Assembly (NCBI GenBank): GCA_033085395.1 | Contig: JANQBS010000027.1 | Location: 62,001 to 126,000, forward strand | Length of the DNA stretch: 64,000 nt | DNA from: Xanthoparmelia taractica | Lineage: Eukaryota > Ascomycota > Lecanoromycetes > Lecanorales > Parmeliaceae | Reading direction: 5' to 3' | Shown here: piece after piece, positions 24,885 to 36,618 of the stretch | Position numbering within the stretch: position 1 is the stretch's first letter | How the letters are laid out: every line of letters starts with the position of its first letter | Position numbers and translations under genes: made by a program | The notes under the pieces: generated by a model | Told to the model about the DNA's origin: nothing | What the model saw: only the letters and a program-made list of their open reading frames with translations | Database searches by the model: none

Positions 24885-26195
24885 ATGAACCTTCTCAAAA
24901 AGATCGCTGCGGCGGTCTTGCTTTTCTCGTTGCTTGTTTTTGTTGCCTTCTTCGGTCGCCTCCCTGCTTTAAGGTATGTCCTGAAAATGATATGCCAGGC
25001 GCATATCTAAGTAATAATTTTAGGAAGACTCCGATTGGTTTACTCAACCGCCTCATATGCAATACACTGCCAGCTGGCCTTTGGAAGCTCGATGCTGCTC
25101 TTACTGGTGGCAGAGTGGCTCCTGCTTTCCGCCGGCTAGGAAGTTACCTGATGAATGAGAATCATCCAGTAGTTCTGGTGAGAGTACAGATCAATAGATG
25201 CTTGTCTCCCATCTGACAAAAGCTAGATTTTCTACCTTCTGGTCTTGTCAATGTCTCAATTGCTTTTCCTTCCCGCAGCGTTTCCCCGCTTGAGCCGAGC
25301 TCACCGTGGTCTTGCTATCGTGACGTGTGTTCTACCGTACGCCTTCACTTATAAAGCAGTGACCTCCAGGTCATCAGTGATCACGCCAGAAAATCTCAGA
25401 CACGAAATGCAAAGATATCCGTACGATCATGTACTCTATCAGCCGGGGCAAATTTGCCGCACCTGTTACTTTCTGAAGCCTGCAAGGAGTAAGCATTGCA
25501 GTATCTGCAACGCCTGCGTAGCAAGGTCTGACCATCATTGCATATGGGTCATGAATTGCCTAGGCAAAGGAAACTACGTCTACTTTGTGGGCTTGATGTC
25601 GAGCCTTGGAGTCATGCTATCCTATGGTACGTATCTCGCCTATATGGTCCTTGATGAGAGTCTGCAAGCCAGTACGCTTCGGAGATCAGATGGACCAGAT
25701 GCCAGAGCACACTGGAGCACAGGCAAAACCTGGTCGCAATATGCGCACTCATGGGGCTTGGCTTTCGCCGATGATTTGCGCATCGGCAGCGTGGGTATGC
25801 TGGCCGTAATGACTGCACCGCTAGCTTGGGGCTTGTTCTGGTACCATATATATCTCATTTGGGCCGGTATGACGACGAACGAGAGCGGCAAGTGGGCTGA
25901 TTGGAGGGACGATATCACAGATGGTCTGGTCTTCAGGGCTGAAAGAGCGCCTGCAAACCATGATGATAGCCCTGGGAACGAGGACGTAGAGCCTTTTGTG
26001 GACTGGCCTGTCGCAAGCACGCAACAGCTGGTAAGATCTGCTGATGGTCAGCCTCCGGAAGCTCGTGCAATCTGGCCTCGAAACAATACTGCTACGGGGA
26101 ACGTTCGCTGGAGACGAGTCTCAGGTTTGCATGAAATTCACAACCTGTACGATCTAGGGTTCTGGGACAATCTAAAGGATGTTGTGTACGCATAG
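24885..26195 (+). CDS. SWF1: DHHC palmitoyltransferase, Swf1-like
   Basis: Exons 24885-24973, 25024-25177, 25227-26195; two introns of about 50 nt; 403 residues. The N-terminus is a transmembrane helix (AAAVLLFSLLVFVAFFG), followed by more hydrophobic segments. The cysteine-rich domain reads CRTCYFLKPARSKHCSICNAC, then ARSDHHCIWVMNCLGKGNY with the catalytic DHHC intact. TM helices follow (YFVGLMSSLGVMLSYGTYLA, LAWGLFWYHIYLIW). In yeast, Swf1 palmitoylates cysteines next to transmembrane segments, for example in SNAREs, at the ER. Order and spacing of the domains fit Swf1 better than Pfa3, Pfa4 or Akr1. The start ATG directly precedes the first helix. Confidence 0.88.
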
Positions 26196-26406
26196 TGGAA
26201 TCAGATTTAGACGGTGCCATGATACTTTCTAAAGAAGCTAATTATTCCGTACGACGCCTCTCTCGGCATCTTCCCATTATGCCGCAATCGGAGGGGCGGC
26301 TAGCTTCGGCTGACGAAAAATCATAAGTACTATCGATGTTAAAACTTCTTCAGCTTTTAGAAGAAAATTGAGAAGCTCAATCGCACTACAGCTCGAATAT
26401 CCCGTC

Positions 26407-28119
26407 ATGGCGTCAAACGAAAACCTGGTCTTGTCAGACCTTGGCAGAGCAGTGGCATCCGGATACGAAGAGAATGGTTTGCAGCGTGCTCAAAGCAGAC
26501 ATTCTCACGCAAATGAGGTGCAAAACGAACATGTCTCACTACCAAAGGCTGATGGTGGGAGAGACGCGTGGCTGTTTTTAGCAGGCTGTTTCTGCATAGA
26601 AGCTTTGACTTGGGGTGAGTGCTTACTCCAGCAATTTACGGCCACGGCGGTCGCTCCATCCGGTTTTCCTTGCCACAAGCATCGCCGTGTCTGTAATGCC
26701 AGCTATCGTGGCCTTCGTCGTTTCGACCGCTTTTTGGCTCTTGTAGTAATTGGGTTGCCCAATCCCGAGCCCCAGCTTTTTCCACATTGACCACCTGGAG
26801 AGTCACAAAAGCTGTGACTATGATGCTCAATATCTCACAGGATTCCCCTTCTCTTTCGGTGTATTTCAAGAATACTACAGCACACATGCGCCATTTTCGA
26901 AAGAACCATCCGGCATCGCTATCATTGGTACTTCGGCAATGGTATGGCCCTTGATTAATCGAGTATCGTTACCCTAATATCACTGCCCCGCTGATAGCAA
27001 ATCCTTCCACCAGGGTATCATGTACCTTGGGTCGCCATTTTCTTTCGCTCTGCTTCAACGGTTTCCACTTCAGCGCCGCTTCTGTGCCGTCGCTGGCCTA
27101 GTCACCATGACCGTTGGTCTCGTAGCGTCTTCCTTCGCAACCCGCGTCTCGCACCTCATTCTCACTCAAGGCGTTTTGTATGCTATTGGAGGCTCGATGC
27201 TGTATACACCTACAGTCATCTTCCTGGATGAGTGGTTCATCGCACGCAAAGGTCTTGCTTTTGGCGTTATGTGGGCGGGAACAGGTGCAAATGCTCTCTA
27301 TCCCCCCTGGGTTCAAGAGCTCGTCTGATTATCATAGGTTTCAGCGGTGTTTGCATACCCTTCTTGATGAATTGGGGTCTCAACGAGTATTCTTTCAGTA
27401 CTATGCTGCGCGTGTGGTCTATTGTCCTCTTCGTTCTCGTGGGTCCCCTCCTATACTACGTCAAGCCCCGCCTACCAGTGTCCCCAGCATCTCATACACG
27501 TCGGCTACATTGGGGGTTCTTGAGGACATCCACATTCTGGATACTCCAGATCGGCAACATTCTCGAGAGCCTGGGCTTCTTTATTCCGAACATTTACCTG
27601 CCTAGCTATGCACGAAACCTGGGGCTATCATCAATTTCCGGCACTGTAACGGTATCTTTATTCAACACGACTTCGGTTTTCAGTCAGGTAATCTTGGGCT
27701 TTCTTAGCGACAGACTACACATCACAACTGTCATTCTCATCTCCACTATTGGCGCCACTATATCCGTCTTCCTCCTCTGGGGTTGCTCCACCTCACTCCC
27801 TCTCCTCTGCATCTTCAGCCTTGTCTACGGTCTGTTTGCGGGTGGCTTCACTTCAACATACACTGGGAGTATTCAGGAGGTGAAGAGGGCCGATGACCAT
27901 GCTGAAGCAGGATTGATATTCGGATTGCTGGCTGCGGGTAGGGGGATAGGGAGCGTAGTTAGCGGGCCGTTGAGCGAGGCCTTACTGAGCGAGCGGCCTT
28001 GGGTTGGTGATGCGATTTTAGGGTATGGGACCGGTTACGGCGCATTGATTGTTTTTACGGGGGTTAGTGCTATGCTGGGTGGGATGGGTTGGGTTGGCAG
28101 GAGGGTCGGTTGGGTCTAA
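26407..28119 (+). CDS. MFS transporter, monocarboxylate-type
   Basis: Exons 26407-26614, 26841-26941, 27014-27284, 27338-28119; 453 residues. The first intron is unusually long for this window (226 nt). The fourth exon restores the sequence FGVMWAGTGFSGVCIPFLMNWGLNEYSF across the last intron. Twelve hydrophobic segments are expected; visible ones include FCAVAGLVTMTVGLVASSFA and ITTVILISTIGATISVFLLW. The FPFSFGVFQEYY segment after helix 1 and the long N-terminal polar tail are typical of the fungal monocarboxylate transporter-like family. The substrate is unknown; many fungal members do not carry carboxylates. It lies downstream of SWF1 on the same strand. Confidence 0.85.
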
Positions 28120-28355
28120 CGGTGCTGGAACACGATTTAAATATTTTGGTGTAGAAGGACGGAAAGCCTACTGGGTGGAACACTGTGAGCTGGCGAAAAT
28201 AGCTGATTCGCGTGGCTTCTTCTCATATGGCCGGTATTGCATCCGCTCCCGGCTCTAAATTTGTCAGAATCACATTTATGCTCCTTTTGGTCGGAAATTT
28301 GGATAACATTGTTCCTAGCACGGGGGATTTATCACCTGAATCTACAGAATTTCGT

Positions 28356-29052
28356 CTATGTAACCTTAGAGTCCTTCCGTGAGGATAAACAGTCCTGAAT
28401 GAAAGTATGTACCTTCTCGGTAGTAGCTGCGGCAGAAGTCTTAGTGACATCTAGCTCCAATTCTATGGGACCGCCAAAATGAAAGATATCTTCTGTTTCC
28501 CGAATTGTGCGAAAGATGTCAAGATCAATCAGCTTCGTGTTGCTGGATTCACCCCGGCCTACTGAGGAAAGACGCCTTATGTTTTCTTCGAGCTGACAAG
28601 AGAGGATGATCGATATGAATGGACATCCTCTTTCCTTTGCTGCGGCTTCATACTCTCGTGCTGTACCAGAGCCGATTTCATCGGATGACTGCGAGTCCGT
28701 AAAGATGAAGGTGATGTCGGGTCCGGACGCAATGGCTTCGTTTAGAGCTGAACTGCGCTACAATGTGAATGTGCCAGTCAGAAAGACTATAGATAGATGG
28801 CTTTGTTCAAGTGTGACCTACTATTTCCTTCCTCATCGGGTAATACTCCGGCATCCATCTTTCGTATCTCCTGGCAACCGGGTCGATGAGGCTATGGTTG
28901 TCGATGAGTCTCGATGATGGTATAAGCTTCCTAAAAAAACCCCTTAGACGAACAAAGATCGCGGCTAGAGGTGAAGGGCGAATGTGCATGAGTTCTTTAG
29001 CCACTGTTAATTTTCCCACACCAGGATAGCCATTGATGTAGACGAAGGACAT
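28356..29052 (-). CDS. Small P-loop kinase-like protein
   Basis: Minus-strand exons 28822-29052 and 28356-28757, joined by a 64-nt intron (GTAGGT...TTGTAG); 210 residues. The start MSFVYINGYPGVGKLTVAKEL is an intact Walker A motif (GxxGxGKLT). Then come SSRLIDNHSLIDP, EYYPMRKEIRSS, a hydrophobic strand with FIFTDSQSSDE, and ARGCPFISIILSC-type text (KERGCPFISIILSCQLEENIRRL) followed by Arg-rich helices. This is the AAA-type nucleotide or antibiotic kinase-like fold seen in many small fungal P-loop proteins. The substrate is unknown. Between KEL and KLIPSS there are 19 extra residues that may be an unspliced GC-AG intron, which would give 191 residues. The second exon has no start codon of its own, so simple ORF scans miss it. 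Confidence 0.8.
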
Positions 29053-29552
29053 GACAGTTACTTCTCCAGTGGTTTCAGAAAAACGTACTCGAGATGAAAA
29101 ATGTAGGAGACGAAGAATTTGAGATGTTTTTGGAGAGAGATGTATTGACAAGGTCGAGTAACACAGAGGACACTTCTAACATAAGATCCGCAAGGATGAG
29201 TCACAGAGAGGTATATTGACGGTAAAGCCTTTGAGGGTAAGGTAGGACAGCTCTATACACACTCATAGAGTGCATGGTTTGGATATACCACTGCTGCTAT
29301 CAGACTTTCAGAGGGTCAAGGACCTGCCGTTATCGTGGTAGCTGATAGTAATTCTGAGAAAATACTCATGTAAGACAACAGAGTTCTCGATAGTAACGTG
29401 CTTAAGACATCCTTTGTTCCACCAGTCTCTTCTGAAAGCTGCTAGACCCCCCGGACAGTCAACTGCCGAGGATTCTCCGGCCAATACATCCACAAAAGCT
29501 ACCATCCCACCAAAGCCCGATCTTTAAGCCAACCATCACGCCCAGAGACCTT
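29053..29552. other. Intergenic region
   Basis: Promoter side of the P-loop gene and, probably, of the ataxin-10 family gene. Nothing else is recognised. Confidence 0.4.
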
Positions 29553-29964
29553 ATGGACTCCGCGAGAGGTGAATAGACCCTCGCGCAAGAAGGTTCATAG
29601 TGGGCCATTTCATCAATGGACTCCAGACCAAGCATCTAGATTAACGCAAGCTTCTAAGAAGATGCTCTTGCCTTTTTTCTCAATGAAATAAGGAAGGACC
29701 GTGTGGGTTTGCTCCACTTTACAAAGACGCTGCTTCCAGGACCGGAGCAAGAGTACAAGCCCACTGGATTTTCTAGACCTAACGACGTCAACCGTCAAGG
29801 CTGGATCCAAAGTCTTCCGCTTCGTGTTCTTGTTCTGATAGGACACCGCTACAGCAACCTCAACCCTTCAAAACTCCTTTCAAATCCCTTGCCCTATACG
29901 AAGAGCTTTGCCCTGAATCAGCTCTTGAAGACCACATTGCGCTCGTCTCAGGGTTCTCATCTAG

Positions 29965-32849
29965 GATATCCAGCTTGTCGACAGGATCGTAGAAGTCGAC
30001 CAGGAGCTCATGATGCCTGTACCAAGCCTTTTCAGGTCCAAGTTTGGGAAAGAAGCCGAAGAGATGTCTTTGTACATGGTTTGCAGCTGTACCCAGGCTC
30101 TTTTCAAGAACCGCAAGACTTTGAACGAGGCCGTCTGGGAAGATACGATCAAGTCTTGTAAAGTTCTTGTACGTCGAACAAACAGTGATGAGAAGGTCAG
30201 AATACTTCTCGGGACCAACCCGGACAATTGGAAAGACATTAATCAAGTGTTCACGCTGGCAATTCCTGTTTTGGAGGCGCAATCCCTCGCTCCCGTGGAC
30301 CCTCAAACCGGGGCGAGTGGCTCATTCTCAGCATTGATGGCATCGAATCACGATACCTTGATGAAAGATCTCGACCGCTTGAATGATATTCTGACAGTTG
30401 CTCGGAACTGTCTGGCAACCGTCACAAAGGCTCAGAACCTGGCAGGAGAAAGCCTGCTCGACCAGCAAGTCCAGAAACTCATCGATCTTTGCGTTCGTGT
30501 TACGGCCAGAGGTTATGATGGGGATGCCGGCAGTCGTACAGAGATACAGTGGGGGAACGTCATCGGTGCATGTAAGTCGATCAACAACTTCTGATCTCAT
30601 AACATCTTGGGCCAGCGACTAACCGGGTATCGTCGCTTTCAGACAAAAAGCTTCTGATAACATGCCTGCAATTCCTTTACAATTTCATCCAGGAGAATGA
30701 GCAGCGTAAGCTTTTGCTATGGCTAGACCTCTTTGCCAGTGCCAAGATTGCACATCAGTACGCTGCCGGTACACTACCTGCTGGTATGGGCCGAGATCAT
30801 TTGGCAGCCAGACACCGTGATACCAAGTATCACAACGCGGAGGAGGCGAAGCAGATCGCCGAGCAAGACTCTGAGTCATCTGCAACCAACGAATCAGTGG
30901 GAGATAGTAGTAAAATGGATACCCCAGCAAACGCAAAAGGCCTTACAGACAGAGCTCAACGTCATGATGACAATAGGCACCCCCTGCAATCAATAGATCA
31001 TCTGTCCATTATTGATCCTAACGTGGACTTGAGCAGAGGCATTCACATTCAAGAGAAGGGCATGGAAAAGAATGGAGAGTTATCTTCAGGTAGAGCTCTA
31101 CCGCACGAGGATACCGCGGAAGACCTGTCTATCGCCCGCAAATTGGGAAAGGCACAGCCTGAGGGTTCAGGGGAAAATCGATCAAATGAGGGACCTACCA
31201 CTGACACTTCAGTCGCAGACAAGTCCACCGACACCCAATCAGGAGTAGCCCAGATTGACCGCGAAGATGAATTCGGGGCGTTGAAAACACCTCAGTCGGC
31301 CGCTATTACTCTTCAAACCGCAAAAGACCAATTGATGGCTCGACTGGCTGACACCGCTACGGGCGTCATCAATGACGAAGAGCAAGACATGATGACTTTT
31401 CCCAATAGTGCGGATCCCGACGGCCATGGCGCGCCATTGAGCGATGATGAAGAAGGGTATAGAAGCCCTGGTGAGCCTGGAGACCAAGAGCGCGGACTAC
31501 TAACAGATATCCCCTTGGTCCTGGGCCCTCAAGAAATTGAAGCCTTACCCATGATCATCCAAATAGGGATTTGCGCTGCACGGGACAAGGTCATACAAGG
31601 TAGAGATATGCAAGGCATGAGGTGTAACATCCTCTTGGCTGGGGAATCTGGCCGGAACCTCCTCAGAGAGTTGCTCATCTTCATTGCTGCCTGGGATCTC
31701 CAGGATGACGAGATGTATTTCAAGCTTATGATGCAAATCATGGAGGCGATACTGGAAAATGGACTCATGCCGTACGCCTATCAGACGTTCGCCGAGGTCA
31801 AGGATATCGTGTCGCCAGCGCAGAGCATGGTTATCAAGATCCTCACACAGATTTTCCGTGGCAAGCAGGGTCTGCCTCCTACACCTGGGAAGACAGCCTG
31901 GACGGCCGGCAATGTGCATGCAGATACTTCTCGCCGAGTTGACGTATACGTCGTCAAGTACATCTTCACCATATTTCGCCAATGCATAATCCCGGAAACC
32001 TGCGCTTTGATATATCTCCAAGGCGAAATCAAACAAAAGCACGCAATGCCTGAAGACTTCCCTTTGAACCTCTGGGACATGGAACGTGTCTATGAGGGCG
32101 TCTACCAGTTCCTCGAATTCTTCGCTGTTCTTACCGAGAGCGAAGAATGGAAGGACTTGCTTGTAAACTGGGAGATAGTGTCCGAGCTCGTAACCTTGCT
32201 CCGTGAACTTGAAGGCAGCATTCCCCACGCGGATCCAATCGCGGGCTCTCTGCCTCAAACAACAGCGGAGGCACAGCAAGCAGCAAAGCAGCAATCACAG
32301 CAGCAACCACAGCAGCAATCACCGCAGCCGGCTCAGCCATCCGCCGATGGAGCCACTCCTGTGGCAGTCGAGCGCCCATTCGATGTTAATGATGTTGCTG
32401 GCATACCGATGCCAACAGATGGGCCGATGCCAGCTCCATCTCCCCTGTCCCAAACCGAAAGTCAAGACCAAGACGCTCTTGACACTGCCGACCCATCTGA
32501 CTTCGAGTGGCGCAATCTCAAAAAGCTCGTTATCCTCGTTCTATCCTCTCTCGTCTGGAAGAGTCGCACAGTGCAGGATCAGATCAGGCAGTATGGTGGG
32601 GTTGAGATGGTGGTGGCTTGCTGCACATACGATGCCAACAATCCGTACATCAGAGAGCACGCGGTCATGTGTTTGAGGTTCTTGTTGGAGGGCAACGAGG
32701 AGAACAAAGAGCTGGTCCGGCGGCTCGAGATGGGGGGCAATCCCGTCTTTCCTGGCATCCGTGGGAGTGGGATTGTGAGGGCGGAGGATATTGGAGAACG
32801 AATTGCCAATGCGCCGCTTCAAGCTATTCAGCGGGCGGTGGGGTCGTAA
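29965..32849 (+). CDS. CTR86: Ataxin-10 / CTR86 family protein (5' exons unresolved)
   Basis: Secure exons are 29965-30571 and 30643-32849 (71-nt intron), 937 residues from the first splice acceptor; the first in-frame ATG is 30010. Upstream, ATG 29553 with a 16-nt exon joined at 29659 gives a helical stretch (EDALAFFLNEIRKD), but I could not join it cleanly to 29965. The N-terminal part is armadillo-like (LNDILTVARNCLATVTKAQN, QVQKLIDLCVRV). A long disordered insert (about 300-500) and a Gln/Pro run (about 770-800) follow. The C-terminal ataxin-10 domain reads LKKLVILVLSSLVWKS, QDQIRQYGGVEMVVACC and YIREHAVMCLRFLLEGN. Yeast Ctr86 is essential and poorly understood. The protein is long for the family because of the inserts. 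Confidence 0.8.
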
Positions 32850-33175
32850 CGGCTTCATGTGGTGGGTGGGTCAAGAGCCTATCAAGTGCTGACGGCTCTC
32901 GTTGTTGCATTGCATGGAATCCTACAGTATGGCACAAAAATGGAATGATGTGGAAAATTACATGGGCTCGGGTAGATTTACTTTTGACCAGGATCGGCTT
33001 TTCTTGTGCATCAGAAACAATGATCCATTAGGTTTCCACTAATTGAAGCTCAGATTGTATCTGAATGGGCCAATCCTTGTATATCCCATCGTCATGTTTC
33101 CCGAAAAGCGCGAACATCAGAAGCGAAACATACAGCCGGAACAAGAACAGTTTCTCCAAATCCATTCACTTGGTC
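32850..33175. other. Intergenic region between convergent genes
   Basis: 3' ends of the ataxin-10 family gene and the MARVEL-like gene. No gene is seen. Confidence 0.5.
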
Positions 33176-34085
33176 CTACAACCATCCCGTCCCTCCCCCT
33201 CCCCCATAGCTAGTTTGCTCACTTGGAGCACTGTACCCAAATTGTTGGGCCTCGATAGGCTTCTGCACCTTATACGCCCTGGCCGCATCATGACTCGGCT
33301 CCCTCCAAGCATTCTCCGTCCCCTGTGATTCATACGGACTCGGGTCCCTTCTCTGATCATAACTCGCTTCCAAACCACCAGCGTCATGAGGGCTGCTCCC
33401 CCTCCTGTGCGCCGGCTCAAACCCTTCCGCGCCTCCTCCGTGAAAGGGACTGCTCGACCTCAGATCCGTCGGCGCCTTGATATCAAGCATCTGATTGTAC
33501 ATCCCTCGCTGCGTGGAACTCCTCTGCACGCGGAGATCGAGCGCCAGTGCCGCGAGCGTGGACACGAGGCCCGTGACGGTGAAGGCCGTGAGGGCTTTGT
33601 AGAGGCGGCAGACCATGATGCCGGAGTCGTTGTGCCAGGTCAGGGGCGTGCAGCGGTGGCCGAGGGTCCAGCCGAGGTTCCAGGAGAGCAGGGAGAGGCC
33701 GAGGATCCAGAGGATCAGGAGAGAAAGGTTGGAGAGGAGGTTGTGTTTTGGGTTTAGGGTGAGGGTGAGGTGGAGGGTGGTTGTTGCTGCGAGGGCGATT
33801 ATGGTTAGGAGAGAGACGGCGAGGAGCTAGTTTTCGCGGTCAGTACGAGGCTTGGGATTTGTTGGGAGGAGGAGTGAGGGAGGGGATGTCGCGTACGAGG
33901 ATGAAGGTCCAGGGAATATAGTATTCTTCTTTATGAAGGTGGTGAACGAAGAAGATGAGAACGCTGGAGACGATGATGGAGGAGAGGAGTTGGCCCAGTC
34001 GCAGGAGGTGGAAGGCGAGGGTCGGGTATGATGAGGAGGGCTTCTTGGAGACTCGCTCTCTGGGTAGCTCGATTCGAGGAAACAT
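33176..34085 (-). CDS. MARVEL-like four-helix membrane protein
   Basis: Minus-strand exons 33897-34085 and 33176-33826, joined by a 70-nt intron; 279 residues. Four hydrophobic segments are visible: LGQLLSSIIVSSVLIFFVHHL, LLAVSLLTIIALAATTTLHL, LSLLILWILGLSLLSWNLGW, and ALTAFTVTGLVSTLAALALDL. The layout, with a PWTFILL motif in helix 2 and a conserved W-N/G-C region before helix 4 (HRCTPLTWHNDSGIMVCRLYK), fits fungal MARVEL-domain proteins. The cytosolic C-terminus is low in complexity, rich in Ser, Gly, Pro and His. The function is unknown; MARVEL proteins often organise membrane domains such as eisosomes. It diverges from the MTM1-type carrier. Confidence 0.8.
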
Positions 34086-34572
34086 GATGGATGGCGGTGT
34101 GAAGGACTGCTCTGTTTATTAAGGAGACAGCAGTAAGACTATATAAGTATGAGGAAGAGAAGGATGAGCGAGGTTATGAAGTCCTTATCAAGGACTGCAA
34201 GTCTGGCAAAGCCCAGTCCTAGAGGCTCATAGCCTCCTAGGCCGGTATAAGTTGATGCCCTGTGCGGCTGAAGAAACAATAATGTAACGACGGGCCCAGA
34301 CATTTAGGCGCGCCCTTAAAGAGTCAAGAGAGTTTTACTTTACAGCTTTAGCCTCTTACGGATAGGTAGTCGGACTTTAACACTAGCGTCTCCGTCTCCG
34401 TTCCGCTGCATGGGCAAAAAAAGTAGAAGTAGTGGGTGATTGATGATGCGGTCCATTTACATCATCCGCGATCTGACAGCTATACACACACGGTGACATC
34501 GGACACAACCCGTTGATGCTATTCTCTTTGACATCTCAAGGCCAGCTCGTACATCAACCATTGACATCTTGA
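34086..34572. other. Intergenic region with small perfect hairpins
   Basis: 487 bp between divergent starts. Two short perfect inverted repeats stand out: GTCCTT-ATC-AAGGAC at 34181-34195 and AGGCT-CAT-AGCCT at 34223-34235. The part from about 34130 to 34400 differs in feel from the flanks and may be a transposon relic, but no element can be named. Confidence 0.4.
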
Positions 34573-36003
34573 ATGTCAGGCTTCATATCAGAGCCAGTAC
34601 GAACCGACGAGCATCAAGTCGCCACTTCGAGTCATGGAAATTCGGAACACACTCCGGGCCAGGGGCACGACAGGTTATCTAAAGGCCCAGGAACAAGCAA
34701 CTCGGTGACCATGAATGAACATGATGAGCCAGAGGCCGAAATGGATATATCTGCCGGACAGAAGATGCTCTCCGCGGTTTCTGGCAGCCTCCTGACATCT
34801 CTTCTCGGTAGCTTATTCCATCTATGATCATATGAGTATTCTCTACTAACGTATACCTCCATAGTCACACCATTGGATGTCGTCCGAGTACGCTTGCAGT
34901 CTCAATCCCAGACTTCCAACAGCCTCGTCCCAAAACCTTCCTCCAACTTCACAAACCTGCCTTCAAACATTGGAGTAACAGCCTGCTGCCGCGAAGTCTT
35001 CTGGGTGAACAATACCTCTCCGTTCTGCATAGCCGCCAGTCCATCCTCAACTGCCACTCTTGCGACCCTTAACCCATCGATATCATCCACATCATCTTCA
35101 GCAGCAGATTGTGCGGTAGACGAGACGCGCCGCCGAAACTTCACCTCCACTCTCGATGGGCTCCGCAAAATTGCGCGTCATGAAGGGCCCACTTCTCTTT
35201 GGCGAGGGCTCTCTCCCACTCTCGTCATGTCTATACCAGCAAATGTCATCTATTTCACTGGCTACGACTCTCTCCGCTCCAATCCGCACAGCCCGGTTCA
35301 CAATTACATCCCAGATGCTTACGCCCCTCTCATCGCCGGATCGATAGCGCGAGTCGCAGCCGCAACTGTTATAAGCCCTATCGAGATGTTCCGAACGCGG
35401 ATGCAGGCCACTACAACTGGCGCCGGAACAGGTGTGTTCTCCGAAACGCTTACGGGTCTGCGGGGAATGGTCCGTTCGCAGGGATACACATCACTATGGC
35501 GAGGATTGACGTTGACGATGTGGAGGGATGTGCCATTCAGTGGGATATACTGGTGGGGCTACGAAGCTATACGGAACAGATTGACTGATATGCGAGATCC
35601 TCCTCACTCACGCAGGAGATCGAGGTCGAAGTCAAGAGATAGCAGTAATCACACCTCGACGTTCGTTGATAGCTTTATCGCCGGAGCCACCTCAGGAGCT
35701 ATAGCCTCTGTCATCACAACGCCTTTCGATGTCGGAAAGACTCGACAGCAAGTGCTCCATCATGAGCCCGCAAAAGCAGCTGGGAAAGCAGCCTCAACAG
35801 CGCTAAGGCCAGAAGAGCAGACAATGCCGCGTTTCCTCTACCATATCTGGAAAGAGGAAGGATTCGCGGGCCTGTTCAGAGGCTGGGTGCCGAGGACGCT
35901 GAAAGTGGCGCCGGCGTGTGCTATAATGATCAGTAGTTATGAGATTGGGAAAAAGATGGCGAAGAGGATGAATGAGAACAAGCGAGATGCTGTTGAAGGC
36001 TGA
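34573..36003 (+). CDS. MTM1: Mitochondrial carrier, Mtm1 / SLC25A39-40 type
   Basis: Exons 34573-34807 and 34865-36003 (57-nt intron); 457 residues. Three mitochondrial-carrier signatures are present: TPLDVVRVR (about 80), SPIEMFRTR and TPFDVGKTR, each P-x-[DE]-x-x-[RK]. Each repeat continues with the usual G-x-x-SLWRG or G-LFRG motif (GPTSLWRGLSPTL, GYTSLWRGLTLTM, GFAGLFRGWVPR). The polar insert after the first signature, with CC motifs (VTACCREVF), and the sequence IPANVIYFTGYD are typical of the Mtm1/SLC25A39 subgroup. This inner-membrane carrier imports glutathione and is linked to Mn-superoxide dismutase metalation and heme/iron homeostasis. The N-terminal 60 residues are polar and of low complexity. 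Confidence 0.92.
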
Positions 36004-36618
36004 ACGGCCGCCATTTGTCATCTGCCTTCTATGACTCGTTTCTGAAATACCGGTCACTAGTGAGGACAGAAAAGGCTACTTTTCGGGATTGGATTTCCTG
36101 CGGCGCTACGTTGAGAGATGTCTTCGGAGAAATCACATCTTCACTCTATACCTTCGATGTACTAACAGGCGGGCGTATGGTTGGCTCCACGTGAGTCGAA
36201 CTCAATCCGGCTTTGCTGTATTTCGTTCTTCAAGGGCGTTTTTAATTATAGCATAGCATGCGTTGTAAAGATATGAAAGAATTGGGGTCACCCTCATAGA
36301 ATACGTTATCCCCTGCTCCTCTCCTACAACAATCCAGGGAGTTACTCTTCTCATATGCAAGGTATCTGGCACGGTTCATATTGCGGAAATGTATGAAGAC
36401 TGTATATGAAAGTCTCAGGTCCGGTGTTAAACAGTCGTTCCTTCTCAATGTCAATCAACGTAATTCCAATTTGGAGCTTGGGTCTTGGCGTCACGTGATA
36501 CCGCGTCAATTTGCCACACGTCAAGAAACCCCCCACCTCTTCAGCATCTCCACTCAACCAGAATCAAGTTTTCACCTCCCACTTCCTTCCTCACAAACCC
36601 CTCATCCCTCTCGGCACA
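36004..36618. other. Intergenic region
   Basis: 3' end of the carrier gene and promoter of the WLM protease gene. The open frame before 36619 has no supporting start and is not called coding. Confidence 0.5.

Noticed and set aside
36511..36618. N-terminal extension of the WLM protease
   Set aside because: The upstream frame lacks an ATG and has no family similarity; MPIGIQRLN at 36619 is the natural start.
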